From: an uncultured Bacilli bacterium
Lineage (GTDB): Bacteria > Bacillota_I > Bacilli_A > RF39 > UBA660
Assembly: GCA_934102255.1 (NCBI GenBank)
Contig: CAKOSN010000041.1
Span: 1 to 14,391, forward strand
Length of the DNA: 14,391 nucleotides
Direction: 5' to 3'
In this document: positions 1 to 6,510 of the stretch, piece by piece
Layout of the letters: each line of letters starts with the position of its first letter
Position numbering within the stretch: position 1 is the stretch's first letter
Position numbers and translations under genes: made by a program
Notes under the pieces: model-generated
Told to the model about the DNA's origin: nothing
Databases searched by the model: none
The model's input: only the letters and a program-made list of their open reading frames with translations

Positions 1-243
1 TATTCCTTCTTTCTATCTTGTCATTTTCTAGAGGTAGTTAAAATTACTCCCTCTAATTATACTTATTGGTAACAGAAGTCCAATTTCCTTCTTTTTTTAC
101 TAAATTTTTTCTAAAAATTACAATTTTCTTCTAAATTTGACACTCTCTTGACACTTTTCACCCCTAATATTCCCTCAGGGTGGGTTGGTTGGGAAGATAA
201 AAAAAAGAAATTAACTAGCTAAACCTAATTAATTCCTAAAAAA
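1..243. other. Non-coding left intergenic region
   Basis: About 240 bases without a convincing gene on either strand. It is pyrimidine-rich on the + strand (several TTCTT/CTTTTTTT runs). It holds an inverted repeat (29-55), a tandem TTGACAC pair 11 bases apart (137-143 and 148-154), a palindrome CCCTCAGGG (172-180) and a G-run cluster (178-193). On the minus strand, a tract of eight T (with a further TTTC just before it) around 198-212, some 30-45 bases past the stop of the DUF1287 gene, may end that operon, but only a weak hairpin precedes it. Nothing else is recognised. Confidence 0.5.
29..55. repeat. Imperfect inverted repeat in the left intergenic region
   Basis: The arms TAGAGG (29-34) and CCTCTA (50-55) are perfectly complementary. 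The pairing continues inward over AGT/ACT after one mismatch. No T-run follows on either strand, so it is a poor intrinsic terminator; an operator or an RNA hairpin of a gene lying to the left is possible. Role not known. Confidence 0.35.
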
Positions 244-903
244 CTAACTAACTCTAAAATGCCCCTTTATATCATTCTTCCTACTACTTAATATATCTTC
301 TTCATATTCTTCTTGATAAGGTCTTTCATGATGAATAACATAAGGTATACCTTTTCGATTTCTCTTATCCGATACAATACCAATATGCGTACTAAAAACC
401 ACAATATCCCCGCCTTGCCACTTATCAATATCCTTAATATCTGTAGTCAGATTAATACTATTCCCTTCTAAATAAGTTAACAAATTTCTGACTCTCCGAT
501 AATCAATATTTTTATCACGAACCTTAATATTATACTTTTCGGGATTGTTTTTAATATCTTCATTAACCAGTTCTCTTAAATCATAACCAGCATTCAAAAG
601 ACCAAAAGCCACCACATCAGTACAAACTCCATACCCATCATCAGGATAACAATCTGCATAATACTTACTGTCATATTTAGGTTTAGTAGCAATATAACTC
701 CTAACACTATTTAATATATCGGTTTGATCATCAACACCATCATTATCTTTATCCATATTGCTGTGATAAGTGGCAATCCCAAAATGACTATTGTCATATT
801 TAACTTTATTACCTATCTTTCCGGTATAAATTTTAAAACCTAAAAATCCAATAATTATAACTAAACAAATAACTAACAAAATAATTCTAAATATCTTTTT
901 CAT
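244..903 (-). CDS. DUF1287 family protein, membrane-anchored, amidase-like
   Basis: The 219-residue protein has one N-terminal hydrophobic segment (about residues 5-23) after MKK, so the rest probably faces the outside as a signal-anchored domain. The body matches DUF1287, a family related in fold to NlpC/P60-type cysteine amidases. Visible marks are a calcium-loop-like DKDNDG segment (51-56), the YPDDGYGVCTD motif with Cys94 as likely nucleophile, NIDYRRV (132-138), the GGDIVVFSTHIGIV stretch with His173 as likely partner, and a VIHH segment (189-192). These are the conserved blocks of the family in the usual order, and the length is normal. Its ATG overlaps the TGA of the upstream Nudix gene (ATGA at 900-903), so the two are translationally coupled. 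Substrate is unknown; a cell-wall peptide bond is an inference from the fold. Confidence 0.8.
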   Translation of the reverse strand: MKKIFRIILLVICLVIIIGFLGFKIYTGKIGNKVKYDNSHFGIATYHSNMDKDNDGVDDQTDILNSVRSYIATKPKYDSKYYADCYPDDGYGVCTDVVAFGLLNAGYDLRELVNEDIKNNPEKYNIKVRDKNIDYRRVRNLLTYLEGNSINLTTDIKDIDKWQGGDIVVFSTHIGIVSDKRNRKGIPYVIHHERPYQEEYEEDILSSRKNDIKGHFRVS

Positions 904-1373
904 AATTTATTTAACCTTTCCATATCTTTATCTTCATCTATTCTAATAACACTAAATTTTATTTCTTTTTTATAGTTAGTAAGAGCCTCTTTTTCAAAGC
1001 CAATTACATCTACAGGTAAATTATCTAAATCTAACCACCTAAGTTCTTGACACTTATTAGGTTCATTAATCTTAATTATTCCTTTATAACTTCTAATAAC
1101 AAAATAGATATCATAATAAGGTTTTAAGTTCTTATTAATTCGATTTACTACAAATGTATCTTCTATATCCTTAGTAGTTATATCTATATTTAATTCTTCC
1201 TTAGCCTCCCTAATTAAAGCCTCGTAAGCATCTTCACCCTTATCAACATGACCAGCGGGTAGTCCTAGAAAATGCGGCCATAATTTACTACCAAATCGTC
1301 TTTGAAATAAAACTTCCCCTCTTTCATTTTTAATAATTATATAAACTGCTGATAATAATTCTTCTCTTGGCAT
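900..1373 (-). CDS. Nudix hydrolase (NTP/NDP-X pyrophosphohydrolase)
   Basis: A compact single-domain Nudix enzyme of 157 residues. The Nudix box runs from Gly41 to Ile63 and keeps the G-x5-E-x7-R-E-x2-E-E pattern (R55 E56, E59 E60), so metal-dependent hydrolysis of a nucleoside diphosphate linked to another group should be intact. The only departure is Asn for the late Gly. The substrate cannot be read from the sequence. I chose the ATG at 1371-1373. The frame can be extended to a TTG at 1395-1397, but that codon overlaps an extended -10 box (1397-1405), while the ATG has an AGGA site about nine bases upstream. It lies 47 bases after the HAD gene and overlaps the DUF1287 gene by four bases, so it heads a two-gene unit that may also receive read-through from the HAD gene. 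Confidence 0.85.
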   Translation of the reverse strand: MPREELLSAVYIIIKNERGEVLFQRRFGSKLWPHFLGLPAGHVDKGEDAYEALIREAKEELNIDITTKDIEDTFVVNRINKNLKPYYDIYFVIRSYKGIIKINEPNKCQELRWLDLDNLPVDVIGFEKEALTNYKKEIKFSVIRIDEDKDMERLNKL

Positions 1374-1396
1374 CAAAACCCGTCCTATCTTCTTCA

Positions 1397-1405
1397 ATTA
1401 TATCA
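1397..1405 (-). promoter_or_regulatory. Extended -10 promoter of the Nudix-DUF1287 unit
   Basis: The minus strand reads TGATATAAT (TGn plus a perfect TATAAT). The start of transcription would lie near 1390, leaving room for the AGGA site and the ATG at 1373. No good -35 box is visible, as is common for extended -10 promoters. This site is the reason for rejecting the upstream TTG start. Confidence 0.6.
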
Positions 1406-1420
1406 TAAAGAGTATCTTTC

Positions 1421-1930
1421 TTAGCATACTAACGCTAATTTTTTAACCTTATCAGAGGCAAAGTAAGCCAAAGAATCAATTGAAATATAATCCTTATCAT
1501 AACCAAATTTAATCCCAATTCCTCCTGATTTTACCCAACTAGCCAAATTACCAGAATAATCATCAACCAAGATGGCTTTAGAAGCCTTTACTATCTTACT
1601 TTTTTCTACTCCACTTGGAACGCAAATAATACTTATATCTTCATTTTTACTTCTAATATAATTCGTCTTAGCAATCATCTCGCCTAAAGAATTAACCGTC
1701 GTTAAAATAGCAGGTCTAAATATTTTCTCCTCATAAATTTTATTTATATTTTGAAAAGCATTATTTAACTCTCCGGAATTATCTAATAGTTCATTCCAAT
1801 CAATACTTTGATAAAACTTAATAACATCGGCCCTATTATTTAAGTCAATCCCTAAATCTGCCATCATCTTATAACTTACTCTAATAGTATCTTTAATTAC
1901 CCCATCAAAATCAATATACAAATTAATCAT
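1421..1930 (-). CDS. HAD-superfamily hydrolase, 5'(3')-nucleotidase-like
   Basis: A 169-residue HAD phosphatase. Motif I is YIDFDGV near the N-terminus (Asp7 nucleophile, Asp9 acid/base), and motif IV is the LVDDYSGNL segment near residue 143. Size and the DDYSGNLASW stretch resemble the small NT5C-type deoxynucleotidases, so dephosphorylation of a nucleoside monophosphate is likely but not proven. I chose the ATG at 1928-1930, which has AAGAAGGG four bases upstream. A longer frame begins at a GTG (1963) that lies inside the palindromic operator and has no ribosome binding site. The gene follows the NrtR-like regulator by 71 bases, and that gap holds the second copy of the operator. It is therefore a probable target of the regulator. 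Confidence 0.75.
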   Translation of the reverse strand: MINLYIDFDGVIKDTIRVSYKMMADLGIDLNNRADVIKFYQSIDWNELLDNSGELNNAFQNINKIYEEKIFRPAILTTVNSLGEMIAKTNYIRSKNEDISIICVPSGVEKSKIVKASKAILVDDYSGNLASWVKSGGIGIKFGYDKDYISIDSLAYFASDKVKKLALVC

Positions 1931-1945
1931 ATTACCCTTCTTTCT

Positions 1946-1966
1946 TATGTGTATTTTATACACATA
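1946..1966. promoter_or_regulatory. Palindromic operator O2 upstream of the HAD gene
   Basis: A 21-base inverted repeat with perfect 9-base arms and a 3-base centre; the core is GTGTATTTTATACAC. The first 18 bases are identical to the site at 2686-2703 in front of the regulator gene. It lies 16 bases upstream of the HAD start codon, just before the ribosome binding site. A TATAAT at 1974-1979 (minus strand) would put the transcription start next to it. The most likely ligand is the NrtR-like protein encoded alongside; this is inferred from the duplication and the position. Confidence 0.7.
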
Positions 1967-2001
1967 TAATTTGATTATAAAAGGTATTATTACTAATACA
2001 C

Positions 2002-2673
2002 TTATTTTTCTATATCTTTAAAACAATATAACTTAGCTGGTTTCTTCCCATTAAAAACAGCATCTTTATTAACATCACATATTATTCCATCATTTAATAA
2101 TTTCTTTCTAAAATTTCTTCTATCTAACTCTTTATTTAATAAAGTTTCATAAACCTTTTGTAACTCTGGTAAAGTAAATTCTTCCGGTAATAAATCTTTT
2201 AAAATACTACTTTTAAGTATTTTTTCTTTTAAAATTGCTAACGATTTATCTATTACTAAGTTATGATCATAAGCAAGTCTAGGCACTTTATCAATAGCAA
2301 AAAAATCGGCATTAGAAGTTTTCATCGTTTCCTTTTGTAACTCTATACCCTTAGTATTTATAACCCCTAGAAAGGAAACCCCAATCATTCTTTGTAGTTT
2401 ACTTCTATTAACATCATCAAAGATATTACCTAATTCTAATTTAATATTTTCTAATCCGGTTTTTTCTTTTAATTCTCTTCTAGCCCCATCTTCTAAGGTT
2501 TCATTATTATACATTGCCCCACCCGGTAAGGCCCAATAACCATTAAAAGGCTCATTAGTTCGTTTAACCAGCAAAACTTTTACAATTCCCTTATCGACTG
2601 TAAACAAAGTAGTAATAACATGAATACCTATATTTTTATATAACTTATTGTTTAATTCCATTACCTTCACCAT
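2002..2673 (-). CDS. NrtR-like transcriptional regulator (Nudix domain plus winged helix)
   Basis: The 223-residue protein has an N-terminal Nudix-type domain (about 15-150) and a C-terminal winged-helix segment (about 160-220) containing LLPEEFTLPELQ and the RRNFRKKL block typical of NrtR and related Nudix regulators. In the Nudix box (Gly52 to Leu74) the REUxEE core reads RELKEK, so Lys71 replaces one metal-binding Glu. This suggests a ligand sensor, not an enzyme. NrtR proteins of this build bind ADP-ribose or related NAD metabolites and repress NAD-salvage genes; here no NAD gene is adjacent, so the ligand is open. Its promoter encloses a palindrome (2689-2703), implying autoregulation. 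The ATG at 2671-2673 has no ribosome binding site and lies 8 bases past the -10, so the mRNA may be leaderless. The in-frame ATG at 2659-2661 is the alternative. Confidence 0.8.
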   Translation of the reverse strand: MVKVMELNNKLYKNIGIHVITTLFTVDKGIVKVLLVKRTNEPFNGYWALPGGAMYNNETLEDGARRELKEKTGLENIKLELGNIFDDVNRSKLQRMIGVSFLGVINTKGIELQKETMKTSNADFFAIDKVPRLAYDHNLVIDKSLAILKEKILKSSILKDLLPEEFTLPELQKVYETLLNKELDRRNFRKKLLNDGIICDVNKDAVFNGKKPAKLYCFKDIEK

Positions 2674-2681
2674 CCATTTAT

Positions 2682-2710
2682 ATTATATGTGTATTTTATA
2701 CACTTTTCAA
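2682..2710 (-). promoter_or_regulatory. Promoter of the NrtR-like gene
   Basis: On the minus strand a -35 box TTGAAA (2705-2710) is followed by a 17-base spacer and a perfect TATAAT (2682-2687). Transcription would begin around 2673-2676, at or within a few bases of the first ATG. The operator core fills the spacer. Confidence 0.75.
2686..2703. promoter_or_regulatory. Palindromic operator O1 within the regulator's own promoter
   Basis: The core GTGTATTTTATACAC (2689-2703, 6-base arms, 3-base centre) occupies 15 of the 17 spacer bases between -35 and -10. The 18 bases from 2686 are identical to 1946-1963. A protein bound here would block RNA polymerase, as expected for a self-repressing regulator. 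Confidence 0.75.
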
Positions 2711-2725
2711 CATATAAAAGAAAGT

Positions 2726-3004
2726 TTACTTCTTTTTCTTCTTATCTCTAATGCGAAAAACAATAATTAAAACTAGTACCATTAAAGACAATATTAATTC
2801 TAACATCGAAGTAAACTTTAACATATTATCCCTTGTACAAAGATAAGCATATAAAACATAAGCCAAATAACTTATCGTTCCTACTACCCACGAAGAAATA
2901 CTTAAATCCTCCGAACTTTTACTAATTATTAACTGCGTTATCTGGGGTCCATAGGAAATCAGTGTACAAATTGAAACTATACTAAGTAAGACATTAGCAA
3001 GCAT
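2726..3004 (-). CDS. SemiSWEET / PQ-loop sugar transporter
   Basis: A 92-residue membrane protein with three hydrophobic segments (about 3-23, 37-56 and 64-84) and a short Lys-rich cytoplasmic tail. The conserved PQ-loop is seen as YGPQITQLI (18-26) in the first helix, followed by SSEDLSISSW. This is the size and layout of bacterial SemiSWEETs, which work as homodimers and carry small sugars down a gradient. The transported sugar cannot be told from sequence. The ATG has a GAGGG site seven bases upstream. It lies 86 bases after tag and 52 bases before the promoter-bearing start of the regulator gene. A link with DNA repair is not obvious, and it may simply share the transcript. Confidence 0.8.
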   Translation of the reverse strand: MLANVLLSIVSICTLISYGPQITQLIISKSSEDLSISSWVVGTISYLAYVLYAYLCTRDNMLKFTSMLELILSLMVLVLIIVFRIRDKKKKK

Positions 3005-3090
3005 TTTAATCCCTCTATTCTTAAAATTTTATCTATATTTATTTTAATAAATTATTTTCTAAATTACTACTTTTCTTCTTTAATTATTAC

Positions 3091-3624
3091 TTATTTTTTA
3101 TAATCACAAGTATCATCATGACTATTAATTACCCCAATTGCCTGCAAATAAGAATAAATTATTGTACTTCCTACAAACTTCATTCCTCTTTTTTGTAAAT
3201 CTTGAGAAATGTTATCACTTAAATTAGAAGTAGTTTTATCATTTTCATAAATAATGTTCCCTTTAGTAAAAGTCTTTAAATAATTATAAAACCCTTTATA
3301 TTCTTCACTAATCTTCTTAAATATTTTAGCATTATTTATACTAGCCCTTATCTTTAATTTATTTCTAATAATATCTTTATTATTTATTAATTCTTCTATT
3401 TTTTTATCATCATAATTTATAATCTTATCAATAGCAAAATTATCATAACTTTTTCTAAAAGCCTCTCTTTTATTTAAAACACATTCCCATGATAACCCCG
3501 CTTGAAAAGACTCTAGAATTAACATTTCTAATAAATATTTATCCTCCGTATTTAAAATACCCCATTCTTTATCATGATATTCTACATATTTCTCATTTTT
3601 TTCGTTGCACCACTTACATCGCAT
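3091..3624 (-). CDS. tag: DNA-3-methyladenine glycosylase I
   Basis: A 177-residue Tag-type glycosylase that removes 3-methyladenine from alkylated DNA as the first step of base-excision repair. Family marks fall at nearly the same numbers as in E. coli Tag: zinc ligands Cys3, His17, His169 and Cys173 (the HDDTC end motif), Tyr16, Glu38 and Trp46 in the EYHDKEWG and FQAGLSW blocks, and the KRGMKFVG segment. I chose the ATG at 3622-3624, which has a strong AGAGGG site six bases upstream and gives the canonical MRCKWC start. The upstream in-frame ATG at 3637-3639 lacks a site. It follows the gluzincin gene by 29 bases and belongs to a unit headed by the broken ogt, so this was an alkylation-repair operon. 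Confidence 0.93.
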   Translation of the reverse strand: MRCKWCNEKNEKYVEYHDKEWGILNTEDKYLLEMLILESFQAGLSWECVLNKREAFRKSYDNFAIDKIINYDDKKIEELINNKDIIRNKLKIRASINNAKIFKKISEEYKGFYNYLKTFTKGNIIYENDKTTSNLSDNISQDLQKRGMKFVGSTIIYSYLQAIGVINSHDDTCDYKK

Positions 3625-3653
3625 AAAATCCCTCTTCATTAAATAAATTTATT

Positions 3654-4442
3654 TTATAATTTAATACCATCACTAATAGTATATTTTTTATTGTAATAAC
3701 TCACCATTTCTTCTAAAGCCCTATTACCAAACTCTCTAATTTTCTTATTATCTTTCATTAGTTCATATAAATAAGTTCTACCGTAAACTTCATCTATATA
3801 TTTAATTATTAAAAGACTAGCCATATATCCTCTAAATACTTTAGGTCTATCATATATATATTCATCAGAAACTTCACTGCCTCCATGACATCTTATATTT
3901 AAATTATCTATAGGAACATAATCATCTAAAAATTTTCTAAATGCTTGTTCAAACTTTACTTCATCATTTAGTAACCAGTCTTTTTCTCCTGATATAAACT
4001 GCGCCATGCCCTCATCAAACCATACTATTCTATCATTACCATAAACATATTTTTTATAATATAAATGAAAAGCCTCATGAGCATTGGTAGCAACCGCACT
4101 ATACCACCACCCACTTTTATACGCCGCATTGGCATGATTGCAGGAACAAGAAAGATTACTTTTATCATCAAAGAAACCACGACAATAAGAAGGAACCGGA
4201 CTTTTATCAACTTTCCTTCGTCTTTTAAAAAATTCATCTAACTCTGTATCAACATCATAGGTCTCAAAACATATTTTTTCTAACCTTTCGACACCAAATA
4301 TTTTTCTATAAAGTGCCAGTTTATCCATAGTATTTTGAAGCATAAAGTCCGCTAAAGACTTATTACCTAACGACTTACTTGGTCTCATAAATTTTTCTGA
4401 AACCGACATTTTTATTACTTCATTATCAATTAGCACTTTCAT
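3654..4442 (-). CDS. Gluzincin-type metallopeptidase-like protein
   Basis: The 262-residue protein carries HEAFH at 122-126 and a third zinc ligand Glu144 in WFDEG, 17 residues after the second His. This H-E-x2-H...E layout is that of gluzincins (M1/M4 clan), and the DEG-A-F block is common in Peptidase_MA-like proteins. A WWYSAVATNAHEAFH stretch places the site in one helix. No signal peptide or membrane segment is seen, so it is probably cytoplasmic. Several Cys (58, 87, 99, 101) precede the site. Substrate unknown. The ATG has AAAGGA nine bases upstream and overlaps the TGA of the ogt remnant (ATGA), showing that it was once translationally coupled to a full ogt. tag follows 29 bases later. 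Confidence 0.72.
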   Translation of the reverse strand: MKVLIDNEVIKMSVSEKFMRPSKSLGNKSLADFMLQNTMDKLALYRKIFGVERLEKICFETYDVDTELDEFFKRRRKVDKSPVPSYCRGFFDDKSNLSCSCNHANAAYKSGWWYSAVATNAHEAFHLYYKKYVYGNDRIVWFDEGMAQFISGEKDWLLNDEVKFEQAFRKFLDDYVPIDNLNIRCHGGSEVSDEYIYDRPKVFRGYMASLLIIKYIDEVYGRTYLYELMKDNKKIREFGNRALEEMVSYYNKKYTISDGIKL

Positions 4443-4616
4443 AAATCTATTCCTTTCATAGACACAATAAACTTGGTCATATCATTTCCTTCTAATTTTA
4501 AAAGGTTCACCATGTTTTTAATACCCTCACCATAACCCAGTTAAAACCTTACCTTCACTACTCATTTTCATGTCACTAAAATTTGCATTAGTTTTATAAG
4601 TCCAAATATAATTCAT
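4439..4616 (-). pseudogene. ogt: ogt remnant: methylated-DNA-protein cysteine methyltransferase with internal deletion
   Basis: The minus strand starts with an AAGGAA site and an ATG at 4616, and reads 29 codons (MNYIWTY ... EGKVLTGLW) that look like the N-terminus of Ogt-type O6-methylguanine-DNA methyltransferases. A TGA follows at 4527-4529. In the +1 frame, from about 4537 to the TGA at 4439, 32 codons read GYGEGIKN ... LLKLEGNDM ... KGIDL, which is the C-terminal end of the same family (GYGGG...LLKLEGVDM...KGTAL). The central ~100 residues, including the PCHR active-site motif, are gone. The junction lies at GGGTTATGG, a sequence that could have been shared by both ends. The enzyme must be inactive. 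The call rests on my recognition of both ends, without a database search. Confidence 0.8.
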
Positions 4617-4654
4617 TAAGCGAATTCCTTTCTAAAAGTCTTTTTTCTAACTCA

Positions 4655-4663
4655 ATTCTAACA
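4655..4663 (-). promoter_or_regulatory. Extended -10 promoter of the ogt remnant-peptidase-tag unit
   Basis: The minus strand reads TGTTAGAAT (TGn plus TAGAAT, five of six matches), about 38 bases upstream of the ogt start and directly downstream of the terminator at 4675-4697. No clear -35 box is seen. Confidence 0.5.
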
Positions 4664-4674
4664 TATTGGTATAC

Positions 4675-4697
4675 AAAAAGACACATCAACATGTGCC
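4675..4697 (-). terminator. Intrinsic terminator after the 577-aa protease gene
   Basis: In the minus-strand RNA, GGCACAU pairs with AUGUGUC (seven pairs, one G-U) around a GUUG loop and is followed by UUUUU. The G-U pair would be a mismatch in the other strand's RNA, which fixes the direction. It lies about 50 bases past the stop at 4747. Confidence 0.8.
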
Positions 4698-4746
4698 ATT
4701 TTAATTATTTTTAACCAAACTTAATAGTTTCTTCTCTCACTAACTT

Positions 4747-6480
4747 TTAAATATTAGATTGTTTATTAAGCTGTTTATTCAGAATTTCATCATCATTTAA
4801 TTTTTGTTTTCTTAACATTGCAATATTGTTAATTAATATATCAAATTGACCAGATCCATTATTCATAATATATTCTCCTACACATTGCCATTCTACAAAT
4901 GATTTAAAATTATTAACAATATGTTCTGCTTTATAATTTAACCACCCATCATCATTAAACCAATCATCTGTTATTTTCAAAATAATAGCTGAATCTTTTT
5001 CTTTATTTTTTAGAATGCAATAATTAAGACATTGTAAGAAATAGTTAGAATCAACAGTGGAACAATAATCAATAGTTTCTAAGGAAGCCAAGTAGAACAA
5101 ATAGTTTGTTTCATCTATTTTAGCACCTTCAATCCAAACCGAATTAGGATCAGCAAGACAATTTTGTTTAGCAATTCCACATTTTTTTAATATGCTATTA
5201 CAAGCATTAAAATATTCATCATAATTTGTTATCTGTTGTTTTAACTTTTCAAACAATAAATTCATTACATAAAAATCAACAACTTTATACCTAGAGTAAG
5301 TTTTATCTATAATTTCTAACAATACATCATTTAGACCATCAATTTCTTGCTCAACAATTGAATCAGCCAATAATTCATTTTTCAAAAGTTCATTTAATAT
5401 TTTATTAAGATCATTACTATCAAGTTTTATAGCTACTTTTTCTTGTTGACTTGTAAAATCACAGTAAAAATTTGCTAAACTTTCATTTAATATACTCAAA
5501 TTTTTTATTAAATTTTCCTTAAGAAATTCTTCTTTTCCATTAAATGCAGCTGATACATTTGATAATATAATAGTTAAAATTTGATTATAAATATTTTGAT
5601 TAAATAGCTTAATATTTTCTGCAGCGTCAAGCTTTTCAGAAAGATCAAATATATAATCCCAAACACTCGTATTTTTATAATTTATTAAGTCACCAAAAGT
5701 ATAATTAATACTTTCTAAAGCTCTATATCCACCATCTAAAAAGCATTTATATATTTTTGATTTTTCTTTCTCTCTCGTTTGATATTTTTCACTTTTATTT
5801 TTTACAACTAAAGGCATATTTTGCAATTGCATTTTTTGAGCCATCTCTATTAAAACAATATTGCAACACAGATCAGAAAACTCAAAATTACACTGATGTA
5901 ATATTTCCGAAAGTGCTTCATTCTCTGCTGTAGATAATGCATCAGCATACATAGACTTACTCAATATTGCCGATGCTAAAACAGGTATTTTATCAACATA
6001 TGCTAATAAATTATCGTACCCATCTTTATCTCTAATGTAAGAAAGTATAATGTTTTTATCCAATAAATATACAGTATCCATCACACACACCCCAATTTCA
6101 TAGCCACTTCGTTCAAAATACTTTGCAAGTGTTTTTTGGGATACTTTTTTACATAATATTTTATAGGTCAAAAGTTCTACCGTGCCTTCTTCAACAAAAT
6201 TATTTCTACCACTACCTTTATTTGATAAAATATGTAATAATTCATGAACAATAGTACACAATAAAATTCCCATATCCTTATTATAATATTCATTGATTTC
6301 TATTAGCCTTTTTTCGTGGTTAACCACAGCTCCAACATAATGATATTTATCGTTCTCTACTTCTAATCTATATTCATTTAATCGTTTACTAAATTCATCT
6401 TTACAATCCCATCCAAATTCTTTCAAAAAAAATTCTTCTATATCTTCTTCAGCTAATTTTATTATTCTTTCATAATTCAT
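4747..6480 (-). CDS. Large HELLH zinc-metallopeptidase-like protein, function unknown
   Basis: The 577-residue protein has an N-terminal putative zinc site: HELLH at 79-83 and a following NFVEEG with Glu97/98 as third ligand, a gluzincin-type arrangement. The remaining ~450 residues look mostly helical, have no signal peptide or membrane segment, and contain many scattered Cys, which suggests a cytoplasmic protein. I do not recognise this C-terminal part. The gene stands alone with its own promoter (6511-6538) and terminator (4675-4697), and its neighbours on both sides have unrelated roles, so it looks like a cassette. The ATG at 6478-6480 is preceded by GGGGTG about ten bases away. It is not similar in layout to the 262-aa gluzincin downstream beyond the metal motif. 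Peptidase activity is inferred from the motif only. Confidence 0.6.
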   Translation of the reverse strand: MNYERIIKLAEEDIEEFFLKEFGWDCKDEFSKRLNEYRLEVENDKYHYVGAVVNHEKRLIEINEYYNKDMGILLCTIVHELLHILSNKGSGRNNFVEEGTVELLTYKILCKKVSQKTLAKYFERSGYEIGVCVMDTVYLLDKNIILSYIRDKDGYDNLLAYVDKIPVLASAILSKSMYADALSTAENEALSEILHQCNFEFSDLCCNIVLIEMAQKMQLQNMPLVVKNKSEKYQTREKEKSKIYKCFLDGGYRALESINYTFGDLINYKNTSVWDYIFDLSEKLDAAENIKLFNQNIYNQILTIILSNVSAAFNGKEEFLKENLIKNLSILNESLANFYCDFTSQQEKVAIKLDSNDLNKILNELLKNELLADSIVEQEIDGLNDVLLEIIDKTYSRYKVVDFYVMNLLFEKLKQQITNYDEYFNACNSILKKCGIAKQNCLADPNSVWIEGAKIDETNYLFYLASLETIDYCSTVDSNYFLQCLNYCILKNKEKDSAIILKITDDWFNDDGWLNYKAEHIVNNFKSFVEWQCVGEYIMNNGSGQFDILINNIAMLRKQKLNDDEILNKQLNKQSNI

Positions 6481-6510
6481 ATTTATTTTTCACCCCAAAA
6501 TAATGCTGTT

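Noticed and set aside
137..170. TTGACA boxes with TAATAT (165-170) as a promoter
   Set aside because: The spacers would be 22 and 11 bases, outside the working range.
4025..4237. Minus-strand frame of 70 codons
   Set aside because: It lies entirely inside the gluzincin gene in another frame and its peptide has no sensible features.
4439..4616. Rescue of the ogt remnant by reading TGA as Trp
   Set aside because: The first frame meets a TAA two codons after the TGA, and other genes here use TGA as a true stop; the +1 shift and the missing centre also remain.
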